DNA of 36,479 bases, from positions 1 to 36,479 of the forward strand of contig RGZA01000007.1 in the NCBI GenBank assembly GCA_010031785.1, written 5' to 3'. The stretch comes from Alphaproteobacteria bacterium (GTDB taxonomy: Bacteria; Pseudomonadota; Alphaproteobacteria; UBA9219; RGZA01). A model generated the notes under the pieces. That model had not been told where the DNA came from. It saw only the letters and a program-made list of their open reading frames with translations, and searched no databases. Positions 10,238 to 19,594 of this stretch are shown piece by piece (the stretch's first letter is position 1; each line of letters opens with the position of its first letter). Position numbers and translations under genes: made by a program.

Positions 10238-10764
10238 TTCGATATACAGCGCGCGGGTATGCCAACGGCCGTTGCATTTTCTGGCACATCGCTAAGGACG
10301 ACGGCATTGGCACCGATCTGGGCATTTTTACCGATAATAATGCCGCCAATGATAACAGCGCCTGAATGAATGCACACATTGTCATGAATGACAGGATCGG
10401 CAGGATCATTTGGCGTGCGCCGCCCGATGGTGACATTCTGGTTGATGCTGACATGATTGCCAATTTTTACCGATGAACCAATGACAATGCCATAGGGATG
10501 CGGAAAATAAATTCCTGCGCCAATCGATGCATGCGGATCGACATCCGAGCCAAAATAGATAGTGGTGATATACCATGATAGTTTGCGCAAAGCTTTTCCA
10601 ATGAACGGAATTTTTGCATAAAGACGTTGCAGGCGCAGCGCGAGCGTAAATTGAAAGCCCGGGCAAAAAATCAGCAGCATCATCAATCCAACTATGGATT
10701 TGCTATAGCCGGGATAGCGTGCGCGATCGGCATTTAAACTGCTGAAAAATCCCTGATGAGGCAT
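10234..10764 (-). CDS. Serine acetyltransferase-like hexapeptide-repeat acyltransferase
   Basis: Left-handed beta-helix repeats: IGAGIYFPHPYGIVIGSSVKIGNHVSINQNVTIG...GAVIIGGIIIGKNAQIGANAVV. Confidence 0.85.
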   Translation of the reverse strand: MPHQGFFSSLNADRARYPGYSKSIVGLMMLLIFCPGFQFTLALRLQRLYAKIPFIGKALRKLSWYITTIYFGSDVDPHASIGAGIYFPHPYGIVIGSSVKIGNHVSINQNVTIGRRTPNDPADPVIHDNVCIHSGAVIIGGIIIGKNAQIGANAVVLSDVPENATAVGIPARCISN

Positions 10765-10767
10765 GAT

Positions 10768-12054
10768 CTAGCTCGCAAGACGTTGGTAGGGTGGGTTTTT
10801 CCGGATAGGTTCACTCGCTTTTCCCATTAGCATTCCAAAGACAAGCAGGCTGGTTGAGTTTTCAACCACATTTGCCGTCATGCCAATCATAACCACAACA
10901 ATACTGAACGTAAAATACATTAAAAGCGACTGTGTATTGCTGGCGCATCTGCGCAGGCTTTTCATGAGATAGTAAATAAAGATAAAGCTGCCAATCCCAA
11001 AGGTGACATAGAGATAGATAAAAAGATTATCCGCAGAATTCTGATACAGCGTTTCAAAGAACGTTTGCGGAGTACCAATGCCGCCAAGGCCACGCCCCAG
11101 CACCATCAGAACGGGGTTGTTATCCTTGAAAAGGAGATCCCATGCGCTTGGCCACATCCAGTACATGCGCTCAAACATCGATGATAATGTTAAAAACCCA
11201 AAGCCATCGAACGTGCCAACCTGTGAGCGCGTGGTGAGTAATAGAATGGGTGCGAGCACCATGATTGCGGTGAGTGTAAAGAGCAGGGCATAGGCAGGGC
11301 GGCCGGTTTTTTTGGCAGAAGCTTGGACTAGTAGGATCAGCAATGGTGTGATGATCATAATCAGCAATGCTATTTTGGATGTGGTCAGATAAACGGCAAT
11401 AATCGACAGCGCCCATATGCCAAATTTTTTCCACCTACCCATGGGAAGGCACAGCATCACCATGCAAAATAACGCAATCTGGTTTGATGCGGCAAAGCTT
11501 GCGCGCGAGAAACCGGCGATACGGAAGATGCTTTGTGCCCACCATTCACGCGAGGTTTGCAAGGTTTTTCCAAAGGCCTGATAATCCTCACCAACCCATG
11601 GAAAATCGATTTGTGAATTTAAAAACACACCAGCAATTGCGCATAACCAGCACATAAGCACATATTTTTGAAAGCTTTCCTCGCATTTAAAAATGGCAAC
11701 AAGCATGCCAAGAAAAAACGGTAGCCAGATATAAAGGGCAAAGCCAACTGCCATTGGCTGCCTTCCGATAAACATGGCATAGATTGCATTAAAAAGAAAA
11801 AGCAGCAGAAAAACGCCCATGGCTTTATGCCAGCGCATAGCAAAGCCATAGAGCAGGTAATAGGCGCCAACAACTCCGCCAGCAAAAAGAACGGGAAGGA
11901 AGGATAAAAATAATAAGGATGATCGGGCGGTATAATATTTGATTACGCCACCAAAAATATCATTAGCCAGCAGCACCAGCATAGCGATCGTAATGGCGTG
12001 CTTTATAAATGTAATGTGCTTGCTGGGAGAAGGTGAAGATATGGCCATGTTCAT
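10768..12054 (-). CDS. O-antigen polymerase/ligase-like membrane protein (Wzy candidate)
   Basis: Multi-TM ORF inside the EPS operon, ATGA-coupled to the GH gene; family inferred from topology and context. Confidence 0.7.
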   Translation of the reverse strand: MNMAISSPSPSKHITFIKHAITIAMLVLLANDIFGGVIKYYTARSSLLFLSFLPVLFAGGVVGAYYLLYGFAMRWHKAMGVFLLLFLFNAIYAMFIGRQPMAVGFALYIWLPFFLGMLVAIFKCEESFQKYVLMCWLCAIAGVFLNSQIDFPWVGEDYQAFGKTLQTSREWWAQSIFRIAGFSRASFAASNQIALFCMVMLCLPMGRWKKFGIWALSIIAVYLTTSKIALLIMIITPLLILLVQASAKKTGRPAYALLFTLTAIMVLAPILLLTTRSQVGTFDGFGFLTLSSMFERMYWMWPSAWDLLFKDNNPVLMVLGRGLGGIGTPQTFFETLYQNSADNLFIYLYVTFGIGSFIFIYYLMKSLRRCASNTQSLLMYFTFSIVVVMIGMTANVVENSTSLLVFGMLMGKASEPIRKNPPYQRLAS

Positions 12055-13250
12055 TGGGCATTACTATAAATAATAAGCGGCATAGTGTGTAGTTCTAATC
12101 GCGTCCGCCCGGATGGCAGGGAAAGATCAAACGGTTGCGTTGTTTTACGTGTTGTCCATGCAGCAAATGCAATCTGTTTCTCTTTTTTAAAACGTAAACA
12201 ATAAATGCCATTGCTGCTATGCGTCATCGCATCAAAACGATAACCGGCAAGCTGCTGGCTGAGCATATGGATTGCTTTAAAGGCTGGTTTTTTTATGGTT
12301 TCATCACCGGGATCAATATCGCCGTAACGCACAAGGCCATATTGGTGTTCCGGTTCGTTGTGATCATTGCCAGCTTCCTGCCAGTTATACCAGATGGAGA
12401 AGGGCATGTGCAGCGCACTGGCTAATAAAAAAGATCGCGCGGCATAGGCGGCTTGTGTTTCTTCATCAATATTTTTTGCGGCAGTGTGATAGCCCCATTC
12501 TGTAAAAACAATTGGCGCGGTGATGCCGTGCTTACGCAGCAGGCGTTTTAGCTTTGGCATTTCGTTTAGAATAGCTTCAGGTAGGTCTTGCGCGCGGTAG
12601 GGATGCACGCTGATCGCAGACCATTGCTTTGCAACAGGATTATGCAAGACAAAATCAAGATAGTGATAGCTACCATTAGCTTTTGCAGGCTCGGTTGTCG
12701 GACCAGCAAGGGCGGGGGCGAGAATGGCCTGATCAGGAATAATCTGTTTTAACGCACGCGTTACATCCGTAGCGAGTGCGATATAATTATCCACGTGCGG
12801 CATGGGTTTCCAGAAACCGATATTCGGCTCATTATAGATTTCCCACGCCACCTGTTTTGTGGCGTAGCGCTTTGCAGCTGCTTTGGTAAATTCCACAAAC
12901 GCCTTGCGCCCCTCAAGCGTATAAGGCGAAAAATTATCGTCATAATGCGGGTTGGAATAATCAAGGATCAGCAAAACCTTGATGCCTGCATGATTGAGCG
13001 CATCAATCTGTCGGTCATATCTTTCGAAATTATAAATTCCTTTTTTCTGTTCGATGCTGCCCCAATCAAGATCCTTGCGCACCCATTTAAATCCAGCTTC
13101 CTTGAGTAGCGCGATATGCTCATCAAGATCTTTATCCAGAAAATGGATATTTACGCCAAAACTATCAGGAATGGTTGTTTCATTGAACGCGGCGCCATAA
13201 GCAGGCATGCAGAAAAGCATCAAAACAAAGAGGAATGTTTTTAAACGCAT
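12051..13250 (-). CDS. Secreted glycoside hydrolase, clan A TIM barrel (GH39/GH5, PslG-like)
   Basis: Signal peptide MRLKTFLFVLMLFCMPAYGA; FGVNIHFLDKDLDEHIALLKEAGFKWVRKDLDW; acid/base WEIYNEPN; nucleophile IVFTEWGYHT. Confidence 0.82.
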   Translation of the reverse strand: MRLKTFLFVLMLFCMPAYGAAFNETTIPDSFGVNIHFLDKDLDEHIALLKEAGFKWVRKDLDWGSIEQKKGIYNFERYDRQIDALNHAGIKVLLILDYSNPHYDDNFSPYTLEGRKAFVEFTKAAAKRYATKQVAWEIYNEPNIGFWKPMPHVDNYIALATDVTRALKQIIPDQAILAPALAGPTTEPAKANGSYHYLDFVLHNPVAKQWSAISVHPYRAQDLPEAILNEMPKLKRLLRKHGITAPIVFTEWGYHTAAKNIDEETQAAYAARSFLLASALHMPFSIWYNWQEAGNDHNEPEHQYGLVRYGDIDPGDETIKKPAFKAIHMLSQQLAGYRFDAMTHSSNGIYCLRFKKEKQIAFAAWTTRKTTQPFDLSLPSGRTRLELHTMPLIIYSNAQ

Positions 13251-14344
13251 AATTGGTCCTCAATCATGCGCGCGATGCTGTGCGCATTCTTCTCCCATGT
13301 AAAAAGCTTGACGCGCGCAGCATGTTTTTCTGCGAGCGCGGCACGATTAATCGTTCCATCCAAGGTCTGGCGCATAAGCTGTGCAAGCGCATTGGCATTA
13401 TGCGGATCAAAATAGGATGCAGCATCGCCGCATATTTCCTGTACGGCTGGCGCGGTGGTGGCAAGAACAGGGCAGCCATGATGCATGGCCTCCAGTGGCG
13501 GCAGGCCAAAACCTTCATAAATGCTCGGGAATATAAAAGCCTGTGCGGCTGCATATAACCCTGCGATTTCAGCATCGCTTAGGCGGCCTGCATGGATAAC
13601 ATTGTTGGCGCTTGGCAGTTCTTCGCTGCCAAATATTGTTTTGTTGCCTCCACTCACAATAACAAGCCATGCGCTTGCGTGATTTAATTGTTCAAATGCC
13701 TTTACAGCAAGGCGTACATTCTTGTTTTTGGTAAGCGAACCAATGCACAGAAAGAAAGGTGTTGCTTGCAGTCTTAATCGCTCAATAATCGTGGTATTCG
13801 CCGTGATATGGCGCAAATGATCCGCACCATTATAAAAAACACCAATGGGGGATGCGGGTGCCAATAGCGCAGTAAGCTCGCTCCGCGAAAAATGCGAAAC
13901 AGTGCCGATGATGGAATTGCGTGCCAGTAATTTTCCTAATAGCTGATGCAGCAGCACATAAGGCTTGCTGTAAAATTCAGGATGGCGATAGACACAGGCA
14001 TCATGGATCAACACAAATTGACGCGGATGAATAATCGATCCTGTGTTGCAAAAATTGAGCAGAATATCATTGCGCGTAGCATGATAGAGCTCCGTTTGTT
14101 CCCATGCATGGCTTTGTAATATTCCTGTCTTGATATGGGTGATGGCGCGCAGGGGCAGCGAATATTGCGCATTTTTTGGCGAGAGCAGCACCCATTCATA
14201 GCGCTGCAAGGCGGGTGATAATTGTTGCTCTGCCAGCAGCCGATCAAGCGTCATCACCATCTCGCCCGCGACCCGTTGCACGCCCGTGAGCGATTGCGTT
14301 AAAAAACGCCCATTAATGATTATTTTGCGGACAGGTTGTTGCAA
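13241..14344 (-). CDS. Glycosyltransferase family 4 protein (group 1)
   Basis: INGRFLTQSLTGVQRVAGEMV...; FFLCIGSLTKNKNVRLAVKAFEQL; FIFPSIYEGFGLPPLEAMHHGCPVLAT. Confidence 0.92.
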   Translation of the reverse strand: MQQPVRKIIINGRFLTQSLTGVQRVAGEMVMTLDRLLAEQQLSPALQRYEWVLLSPKNAQYSLPLRAITHIKTGILQSHAWEQTELYHATRNDILLNFCNTGSIIHPRQFVLIHDACVYRHPEFYSKPYVLLHQLLGKLLARNSIIGTVSHFSRSELTALLAPASPIGVFYNGADHLRHITANTTIIERLRLQATPFFLCIGSLTKNKNVRLAVKAFEQLNHASAWLVIVSGGNKTIFGSEELPSANNVIHAGRLSDAEIAGLYAAAQAFIFPSIYEGFGLPPLEAMHHGCPVLATTAPAVQEICGDAASYFDPHNANALAQLMRQTLDGTINRAALAEKHAARVKLFTWEKNAHSIARMIEDQLCV

Positions 14345-14431
14345 GATATGTCTATTATGCTGGATAAGGCATGGGGCTCATGCTACCAAATTCGTACAAA
14401 AGCATCATACTGATTCCGCCGAAAGGCACTT

Positions 14432-15544
14432 ATGCGCGTTGCAATTATTCATGATTGGCTGGTGACCAAGGCAGGCGCAGAAGCTGTGCTGGAACAGTTG
14501 TTATTGCTTTACCCGCAGGCAGATCTGTTCACCATCGTTAATTTTTTCAATGACGAGGATGCGCGCATGTTAAAAGGCGTGCGTTGTACAACCAGTTTTA
14601 TCCAGCATCTGCCTTTTGCCAAAAGCCATTATCGCGCCTATCTTGCATTCATGCCGCTTGCCATTGAGCAATTTGATCTTTCCGGCTATGATCTTGTCAT
14701 CAGTTCGTCGCATGCCGTTGCCAAGGGAGTGATCACGGGCCCGGATCAGTTGCATATTTCATATGTGCATAGCCCCATTCGTTATGCATGGGATTTGCAA
14801 CATAGCTATTTGCGTGAAGCAAAACTGACCCATGGCCTTAAGAGTATGATTGCGCGGATCATCCTTCATTATATGCGCATGTGGGATAGTCGCACTGTGA
14901 ATGGTGTTGATCATTTTATTGCGAATTCACGCTTCATCAGTAAGCGGATTAAAAAACACTATCATCGTTCCAGTGAAGTGATTTATCCGCCTGTCGCGTT
15001 GGATGAATTTGTTGTAGGCACGAAAGAAAAAGAAGATTTTTATCTCACCGTCTCCCGTTTCGTGCCCTATAAAAAAATCCCCATGATTGTTGAGGCTTTT
15101 GCGCATATGCCGGACAAGCGCTTGATAGTTATTGGCGATGGGCCGGAGCGGGATGCTGTTGCAGCGGCTGCAAGGCCCAACGTTACATTCCTTGGACATC
15201 AGCCGCGCTCAGTCGTTGTGGATTATATGCAGCGCGCAAAGGCCTTTGTTTTCGCAGCGGAAGAAGATTTTGGCATTGTGCCGGTAGAAGCGCAGGGCTG
15301 TGGCACGCCTGTGATTGCGTTTGCTAAGGGCGGCGCTTTGGAAACAGTGATTGATGGCAAGACAGGTTTGTTTTTCGATGTGCAGAATGTGACTTCGTTG
15401 ATTGATGCCGTAAAACGGTTTGAAGCACATACATCGCACTTTGACCCTCAAGCCATTTGCCAGAATGCCGAGCGCTTTGCAAGCAACCATTTTCAGGAAA
15501 AATTCAAAGCGTTCGTTGATAGCGCATTACAGAAAAGGGATTAA
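14432..15544 (+). CDS. Glycosyltransferase family 4 protein
   Basis: MRVAIIHDWLVTKAGAEAVLEQLL; SYVHSPIRYAWDL; VPVEAQGCGTPVIAFAKGGALETV. Confidence 0.92.
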   Translation: MRVAIIHDWLVTKAGAEAVLEQLLLLYPQADLFTIVNFFNDEDARMLKGVRCTTSFIQHLPFAKSHYRAYLAFMPLAIEQFDLSGYDLVISSSHAVAKGVITGPDQLHISYVHSPIRYAWDLQHSYLREAKLTHGLKSMIARIILHYMRMWDSRTVNGVDHFIANSRFISKRIKKHYHRSSEVIYPPVALDEFVVGTKEKEDFYLTVSRFVPYKKIPMIVEAFAHMPDKRLIVIGDGPERDAVAAAARPNVTFLGHQPRSVVVDYMQRAKAFVFAAEEDFGIVPVEAQGCGTPVIAFAKGGALETVIDGKTGLFFDVQNVTSLIDAVKRFEAHTSHFDPQAICQNAERFASNHFQEKFKAFVDSALQKRD

Positions 15545-15549
15545 ATCCT

Positions 15550-17688
15550 ATGGAACAGCACGATGATTTTATTTCTTCTGGTGAATTTTTGAAATTCTGG
15601 TTCTTTGCCCGCCGTAATGCAAAGCTGATCGGGAAGATTATGCTTGGTGTGGTTGTGTTGGCGATGCTTTTCGCCTTTATCGCCAAGCCGCGTTACATGA
15701 GCGAAGCTATTGTAATGATGGATAGCCGCAAAACACGTGTAACGAATATGGAAGCAGTAGTTTCCAATGTATCGCTTGATACATCGGCGGTGCGTTCTGA
15801 AATTGATATTATTTCATCGCGTGCGGTGATTGACCGCGTGCAAAAACAGCTCAAGCTCAATGAAGATGCGGATATTAATCCGAATTTGCGTGGGTTTGGA
15901 TGGCTTGCGCGCTTGCTCCCATGGAAGAAGAACGATGACGAAGCACAAAAAAGCGAAACCGCCGAGCGCACGCTGATTGCCACGGTTCTCAAAAAGAATC
16001 TGGAAGTCGAAAATGATGGCCATTCCTATAGTATTGCTATTCGCTACCGCGATGCGGATGCAGAGCGCGCAGCACGCATTGCCAACGCCTTTGCTGACCA
16101 GTATCTTGTGGATCAGCTGGAAGTAAAATTTGATGCAAGCCAGCGCGCGAATGAGTGGCTGGCCAAGCGTTTGGAAGGATTGCGCGAGGAGCTGCGCACA
16201 AGTGAAAAAGCGGTAGAGGATTTCCGCGCTGCGCATAATCTGGTGGGGGCAGCTGAAGAAACCATCACCCAGAAACAGCTTGCTGAGATTAGCACCAAAC
16301 TTATTCAGGCACGCGCAGAGTTATCGCAAGCGGAAGCCAAGCAAAAAACCATCAGGAATTTGAAGGAAAAAGGTAAATCGGCATCCGTTGTGATGGCATC
16401 GCCGCTTATTCAGGAACTCAAAAGCCAATTAGCCGAAGTGCGCCGCAAGGAAGCCGATTTATCGGCGCGTTATGGTAACCGCCATCCGACCATGATCAAT
16501 GTACATAATGAATTGCGCGATATCACCGCCAAGGTTGAGGAAGAAACGCAGAAAGTTCTCAGTGGCGCGGATAGTGATCTGGATATTGCGCGCAGCAAGG
16601 TGAAAAGCCTTGAAGAAGGTGTTGCTGCGCTTAAAAATCAGACGGGCGAGGGTGATCAGGCGATGGTTACCTTGCGCCAACTGCGCCGCGAAGCGGATGC
16701 GAACAAGACGCTGTATGAAAGTTTCCTTGCGCGCTTCAAACAGGTTGCCGAGCAGCAGGATTTACAAATGGCCGATGCGCGTATTGTCGCAAAGGCCGAA
16801 GTGGCGCTAAAGCCTTATTTCCCTAATCCTGTGATTTTCTTTGTGCTTAGCCTTGTTTTAGGTGGAATGATCGGTTTTGCCGTTGCGTTTATTCGTGAAT
16901 ATATGGAGCGTGGTTACCGCGATCTCAATGCGTTGGAAACAGCGCTAGGCGTTGCAGGGCTTGGCATTGTTCCGCTCATGGATTGCAGCAGCCAGTTGCC
17001 AACCGATTATGTGTTGGAAAAACCATTATCGATCTATGCGGAATCCATTCGCAGCATACGCACGGCGGTGCATTTTTCTAATGTGGATGCGCCGCCCAAG
17101 GTGATTATGGTGACAAGTTCGCTGCCAAATGAAGGTAAAACCATTTTCGCCATAAGCTTTGCACGCATCATGGCAAAATCGGGCGCGCGCGTGTTGCTGA
17201 TTGATGCGGATATGCGCCGCCCGCGCGTGCATAGCGTTGCTGGGCTTGATAAAATCCAGCCGGATCTGGCGCGCATTTTATCGGGTGAGGTGCAGTTGGC
17301 GCAGGCCGTACAGAAAGATATCAGTGGTATGGATGTATTGATTGCACGCGCAAAAACCCCAAATCCACATGATCTGTTGGCATCCAAACAAATGGAACGG
17401 CTGCTTGCTATTGCGCGCGAGCAGTATGATCTCGTGATTATCGATACGCCGCCGGTGATTGCAGTAGCGGATAGTGTGGTTGTCACCAAGTTGGTTGATA
17501 CCACCGTGTATCTCGTGCGCTGGGCGACAACGCCGCGCGAAGTCATCGCGCAAGGCATTAAACGCCTTACCGATTGTAATGCAAAAATTGCTGGCGTTGT
17601 GCTTAACCAGGTTAATCTGGAAGAACAAAAGAAATATGGCGATTACGGTTATTATTATGACAAGTACAAAGATTATTACACCAACTAA
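15550..17688 (+). CDS. Polysaccharide co-polymerase / BY-kinase (Wzc-like: chain-length determinant plus tyrosine autokinase)
   Basis: Wzz-like N-terminus with coiled coil; Walker A SSLPNEGKT, Walker A' VLLIDADMRRP, Walker B LVIIDTPP; C-terminal Tyr cluster YGDYGYYYDKYKDYY. Confidence 0.93.
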   Translation: MEQHDDFISSGEFLKFWFFARRNAKLIGKIMLGVVVLAMLFAFIAKPRYMSEAIVMMDSRKTRVTNMEAVVSNVSLDTSAVRSEIDIISSRAVIDRVQKQLKLNEDADINPNLRGFGWLARLLPWKKNDDEAQKSETAERTLIATVLKKNLEVENDGHSYSIAIRYRDADAERAARIANAFADQYLVDQLEVKFDASQRANEWLAKRLEGLREELRTSEKAVEDFRAAHNLVGAAEETITQKQLAEISTKLIQARAELSQAEAKQKTIRNLKEKGKSASVVMASPLIQELKSQLAEVRRKEADLSARYGNRHPTMINVHNELRDITAKVEEETQKVLSGADSDLDIARSKVKSLEEGVAALKNQTGEGDQAMVTLRQLRREADANKTLYESFLARFKQVAEQQDLQMADARIVAKAEVALKPYFPNPVIFFVLSLVLGGMIGFAVAFIREYMERGYRDLNALETALGVAGLGIVPLMDCSSQLPTDYVLEKPLSIYAESIRSIRTAVHFSNVDAPPKVIMVTSSLPNEGKTIFAISFARIMAKSGARVLLIDADMRRPRVHSVAGLDKIQPDLARILSGEVQLAQAVQKDISGMDVLIARAKTPNPHDLLASKQMERLLAIAREQYDLVIIDTPPVIAVADSVVVTKLVDTTVYLVRWATTPREVIAQGIKRLTDCNAKIAGVVLNQVNLEEQKKYGDYGYYYDKYKDYYTN

Positions 17689-18223
17689 TCTTGGCATCAC
17701 TGCGTTGGCCGTTCTGCTCTTTGGGTTTGCTGCGGTTAATCTGTGGGCTGATTTCAGGCCGACTGCGGCTGCGAATGATCGCATTGCCCATCAGATCAAT
17801 CAAAGCAGTGCGCTGGGTTTTGCACCACGCCTTACGCTTTTATCGGATTTACGCGAGAAGCAGGAAGCGCTATTGGCACGAAACCCGATTGATTCCTACG
17901 CATGGATAAGACTGGCTTATTTGCGGCAGCAGACGATGGGCAACCGTCCTTTCGCATTCGAAGCTTTACGTTTTGCCGATATGATTTCTTACCCCGATAA
18001 TCTTGGCGGGATTGAGCGTATTTTAATGTGGCGTGATTATGCCGATATGCAGTCTGATGCAGAGCGCAGCCATGAAAAAGACATGTGGCGTCTTGGCTAT
18101 CGCCTAAACTGGTATGATCTTGAAACAGTAGCAACGCAGCGTGGTTTAAGAGATGTGCTGGTTGATGCGATTAAGGATGACCCGGTGCTTCATCAGCGCT
18201 GGCAGACACGGCATAAGCATTAG
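17636..18223 (+). CDS. Hypothetical membrane-anchored/secreted protein
   Basis: Start at 17636 or 17657, overlapping the 3' end of the Wzc-like gene in another frame; one N-terminal TM segment (LGITALAVLLFGFAAVNLWADF). The tracked ORF start 17474 is too far upstream. Confidence 0.65.
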   Translation: MAITVIIMTSTKIITPTNLGITALAVLLFGFAAVNLWADFRPTAAANDRIAHQINQSSALGFAPRLTLLSDLREKQEALLARNPIDSYAWIRLAYLRQQTMGNRPFAFEALRFADMISYPDNLGGIERILMWRDYADMQSDAERSHEKDMWRLGYRLNWYDLETVATQRGLRDVLVDAIKDDPVLHQRWQTRHKH

Positions 18224-19532
18224 TCTTTTTGCTTAAGCCCCAACTTTGCGCCAAGCCCATGCCAAGCAGCATTGCAAAGGGCATCGCAACGCCCGGGATT
18301 TGTAAACTGAAATCAACAGCGCTATGGCTGAGCACCATTATTGTGCTAGCAATCGCAAGAGCTGGGAAAATGCCATATCTGCGCCGCTTGAAAAGGCCGC
18401 GTATCAATCCGCTGATAAGTAGCAGGATGGCAGCCCATAGCAGTAATCCTGCGGGTAAGCCCAGATCAACGAGGGATTCCAGTATATCGCTATGCGCATG
18501 ATTGAACGCAATGGAAATCGCTTGATTATACATACGGAACACGGCCTGAAATGAGCCCAGCCCATAGCCAAACCATGGATTATCGGCAATTGCTTGCAGA
18601 CATAATTGATAAGCAGCAAGGCGTACACCCGATGACTGATCGGTAAATAATTGGGCGAAATGGTCGGAATGTTGGCCGGCAATCCATGCGGTTGCGCTGA
18701 TGATAAGGATGGACGCAATGACGATCTGCCCTGCAATATTCCAGCGTTTTTTATAAAGCTGGTAGCAAAAGAAGAATAAGGACAGCCCCACGATGCTCAG
18801 CATTAATCCTGCGCGTGAATGACTCAGCACGATGCTTACAAACACAGATGCGATAAGAAGTAGTGGGATGAATGCTTTAGATTTTTTACCATCACGCCAT
18901 GATTGATAAAGCAGGGCAGTGCCGCACAGCATTACCATCGCCGCATAGATCGCATAATGGTTTTTATTGATAAAACTGGCAGTAAAATCGCCCTGATATT
19001 GCGTTTTGGCTTGCCATAATACGGTGTCACTAGTTGTAAGACTAATATAGCCATAGATGCATATCGCAATGCCCGAATACCAGAGTGCTTGCACCATCAA
19101 TCGCGCGCGGTTGTGATCCTGAGCAAAAATGTAGGCCAGAATACCTGCAGTGATATAGGTGATCAGCCGATTAAAGTTATAGAATGCTTCATCATGCCAC
19201 AACGCAATGCTACCGCTCAGCGGTTTATGCAGGATTTTTTCTGCCTCCCACCATAAGGGGTGATGCCATTCACCGGGCATGAAAGATTGCGTTTGTAGTA
19301 AACCCCATAGCGCCACCACACCAAACAGACCGAGCGCCCATTGAATGCGCTTTGGCCAGAAGCATGCGCAAAGAATCTGCTGTTCTTTAAGCAGCAACAG
19401 CGCGCTAAGCCCAAGCCCGCACTGTGCCAAACCAAAAGGCAGATCGCGGTTGCCACCAAAGCCGATTGGCAGCAGCGTAATGCTTAGGATAAAGCAGGCA
19501 AAGGCGGCATCGCTTAGGGAAAGGGATTTCAT
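18171..19532 (-). CDS. O-antigen ligase/polymerase family protein (Wzy_C-like)
   Basis: Multi-TM protein; FINKNHYAIYAAMVM, SHSRAGLMLSIVGLSLFFF, FNHAHSDILESLVDLGLPAGLLLW. Start placed at 19532. Confidence 0.88.
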   Translation of the reverse strand: MKSLSLSDAAFACFILSITLLPIGFGGNRDLPFGLAQCGLGLSALLLLKEQQILCACFWPKRIQWALGLFGVVALWGLLQTQSFMPGEWHHPLWWEAEKILHKPLSGSIALWHDEAFYNFNRLITYITAGILAYIFAQDHNRARLMVQALWYSGIAICIYGYISLTTSDTVLWQAKTQYQGDFTASFINKNHYAIYAAMVMLCGTALLYQSWRDGKKSKAFIPLLLIASVFVSIVLSHSRAGLMLSIVGLSLFFFCYQLYKKRWNIAGQIVIASILIISATAWIAGQHSDHFAQLFTDQSSGVRLAAYQLCLQAIADNPWFGYGLGSFQAVFRMYNQAISIAFNHAHSDILESLVDLGLPAGLLLWAAILLLISGLIRGLFKRRRYGIFPALAIASTIMVLSHSAVDFSLQIPGVAMPFAMLLGMGLAQSWGLSKKTNAYAVSASADEAPGHP

Positions 19533-19594
19533 GCAGCGATGATAAAATATTATTTGTGATAGATAAACCAATGTTTTCTTGATAATTTCATAGC

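Noticed and set aside
17034-17558. 174-aa minus-strand ORF antisense to the BY-kinase
   Set aside because: Low-complexity Ser/Thr/Arg-rich translation opposite a clear kinase domain; not a gene.
17474-17635. Upstream start for the hypothetical gene after the Wzc-like gene
   Set aside because: Would overlap the BY-kinase coding region by more than 200 nt; a start at 17636/17657 is more plausible.
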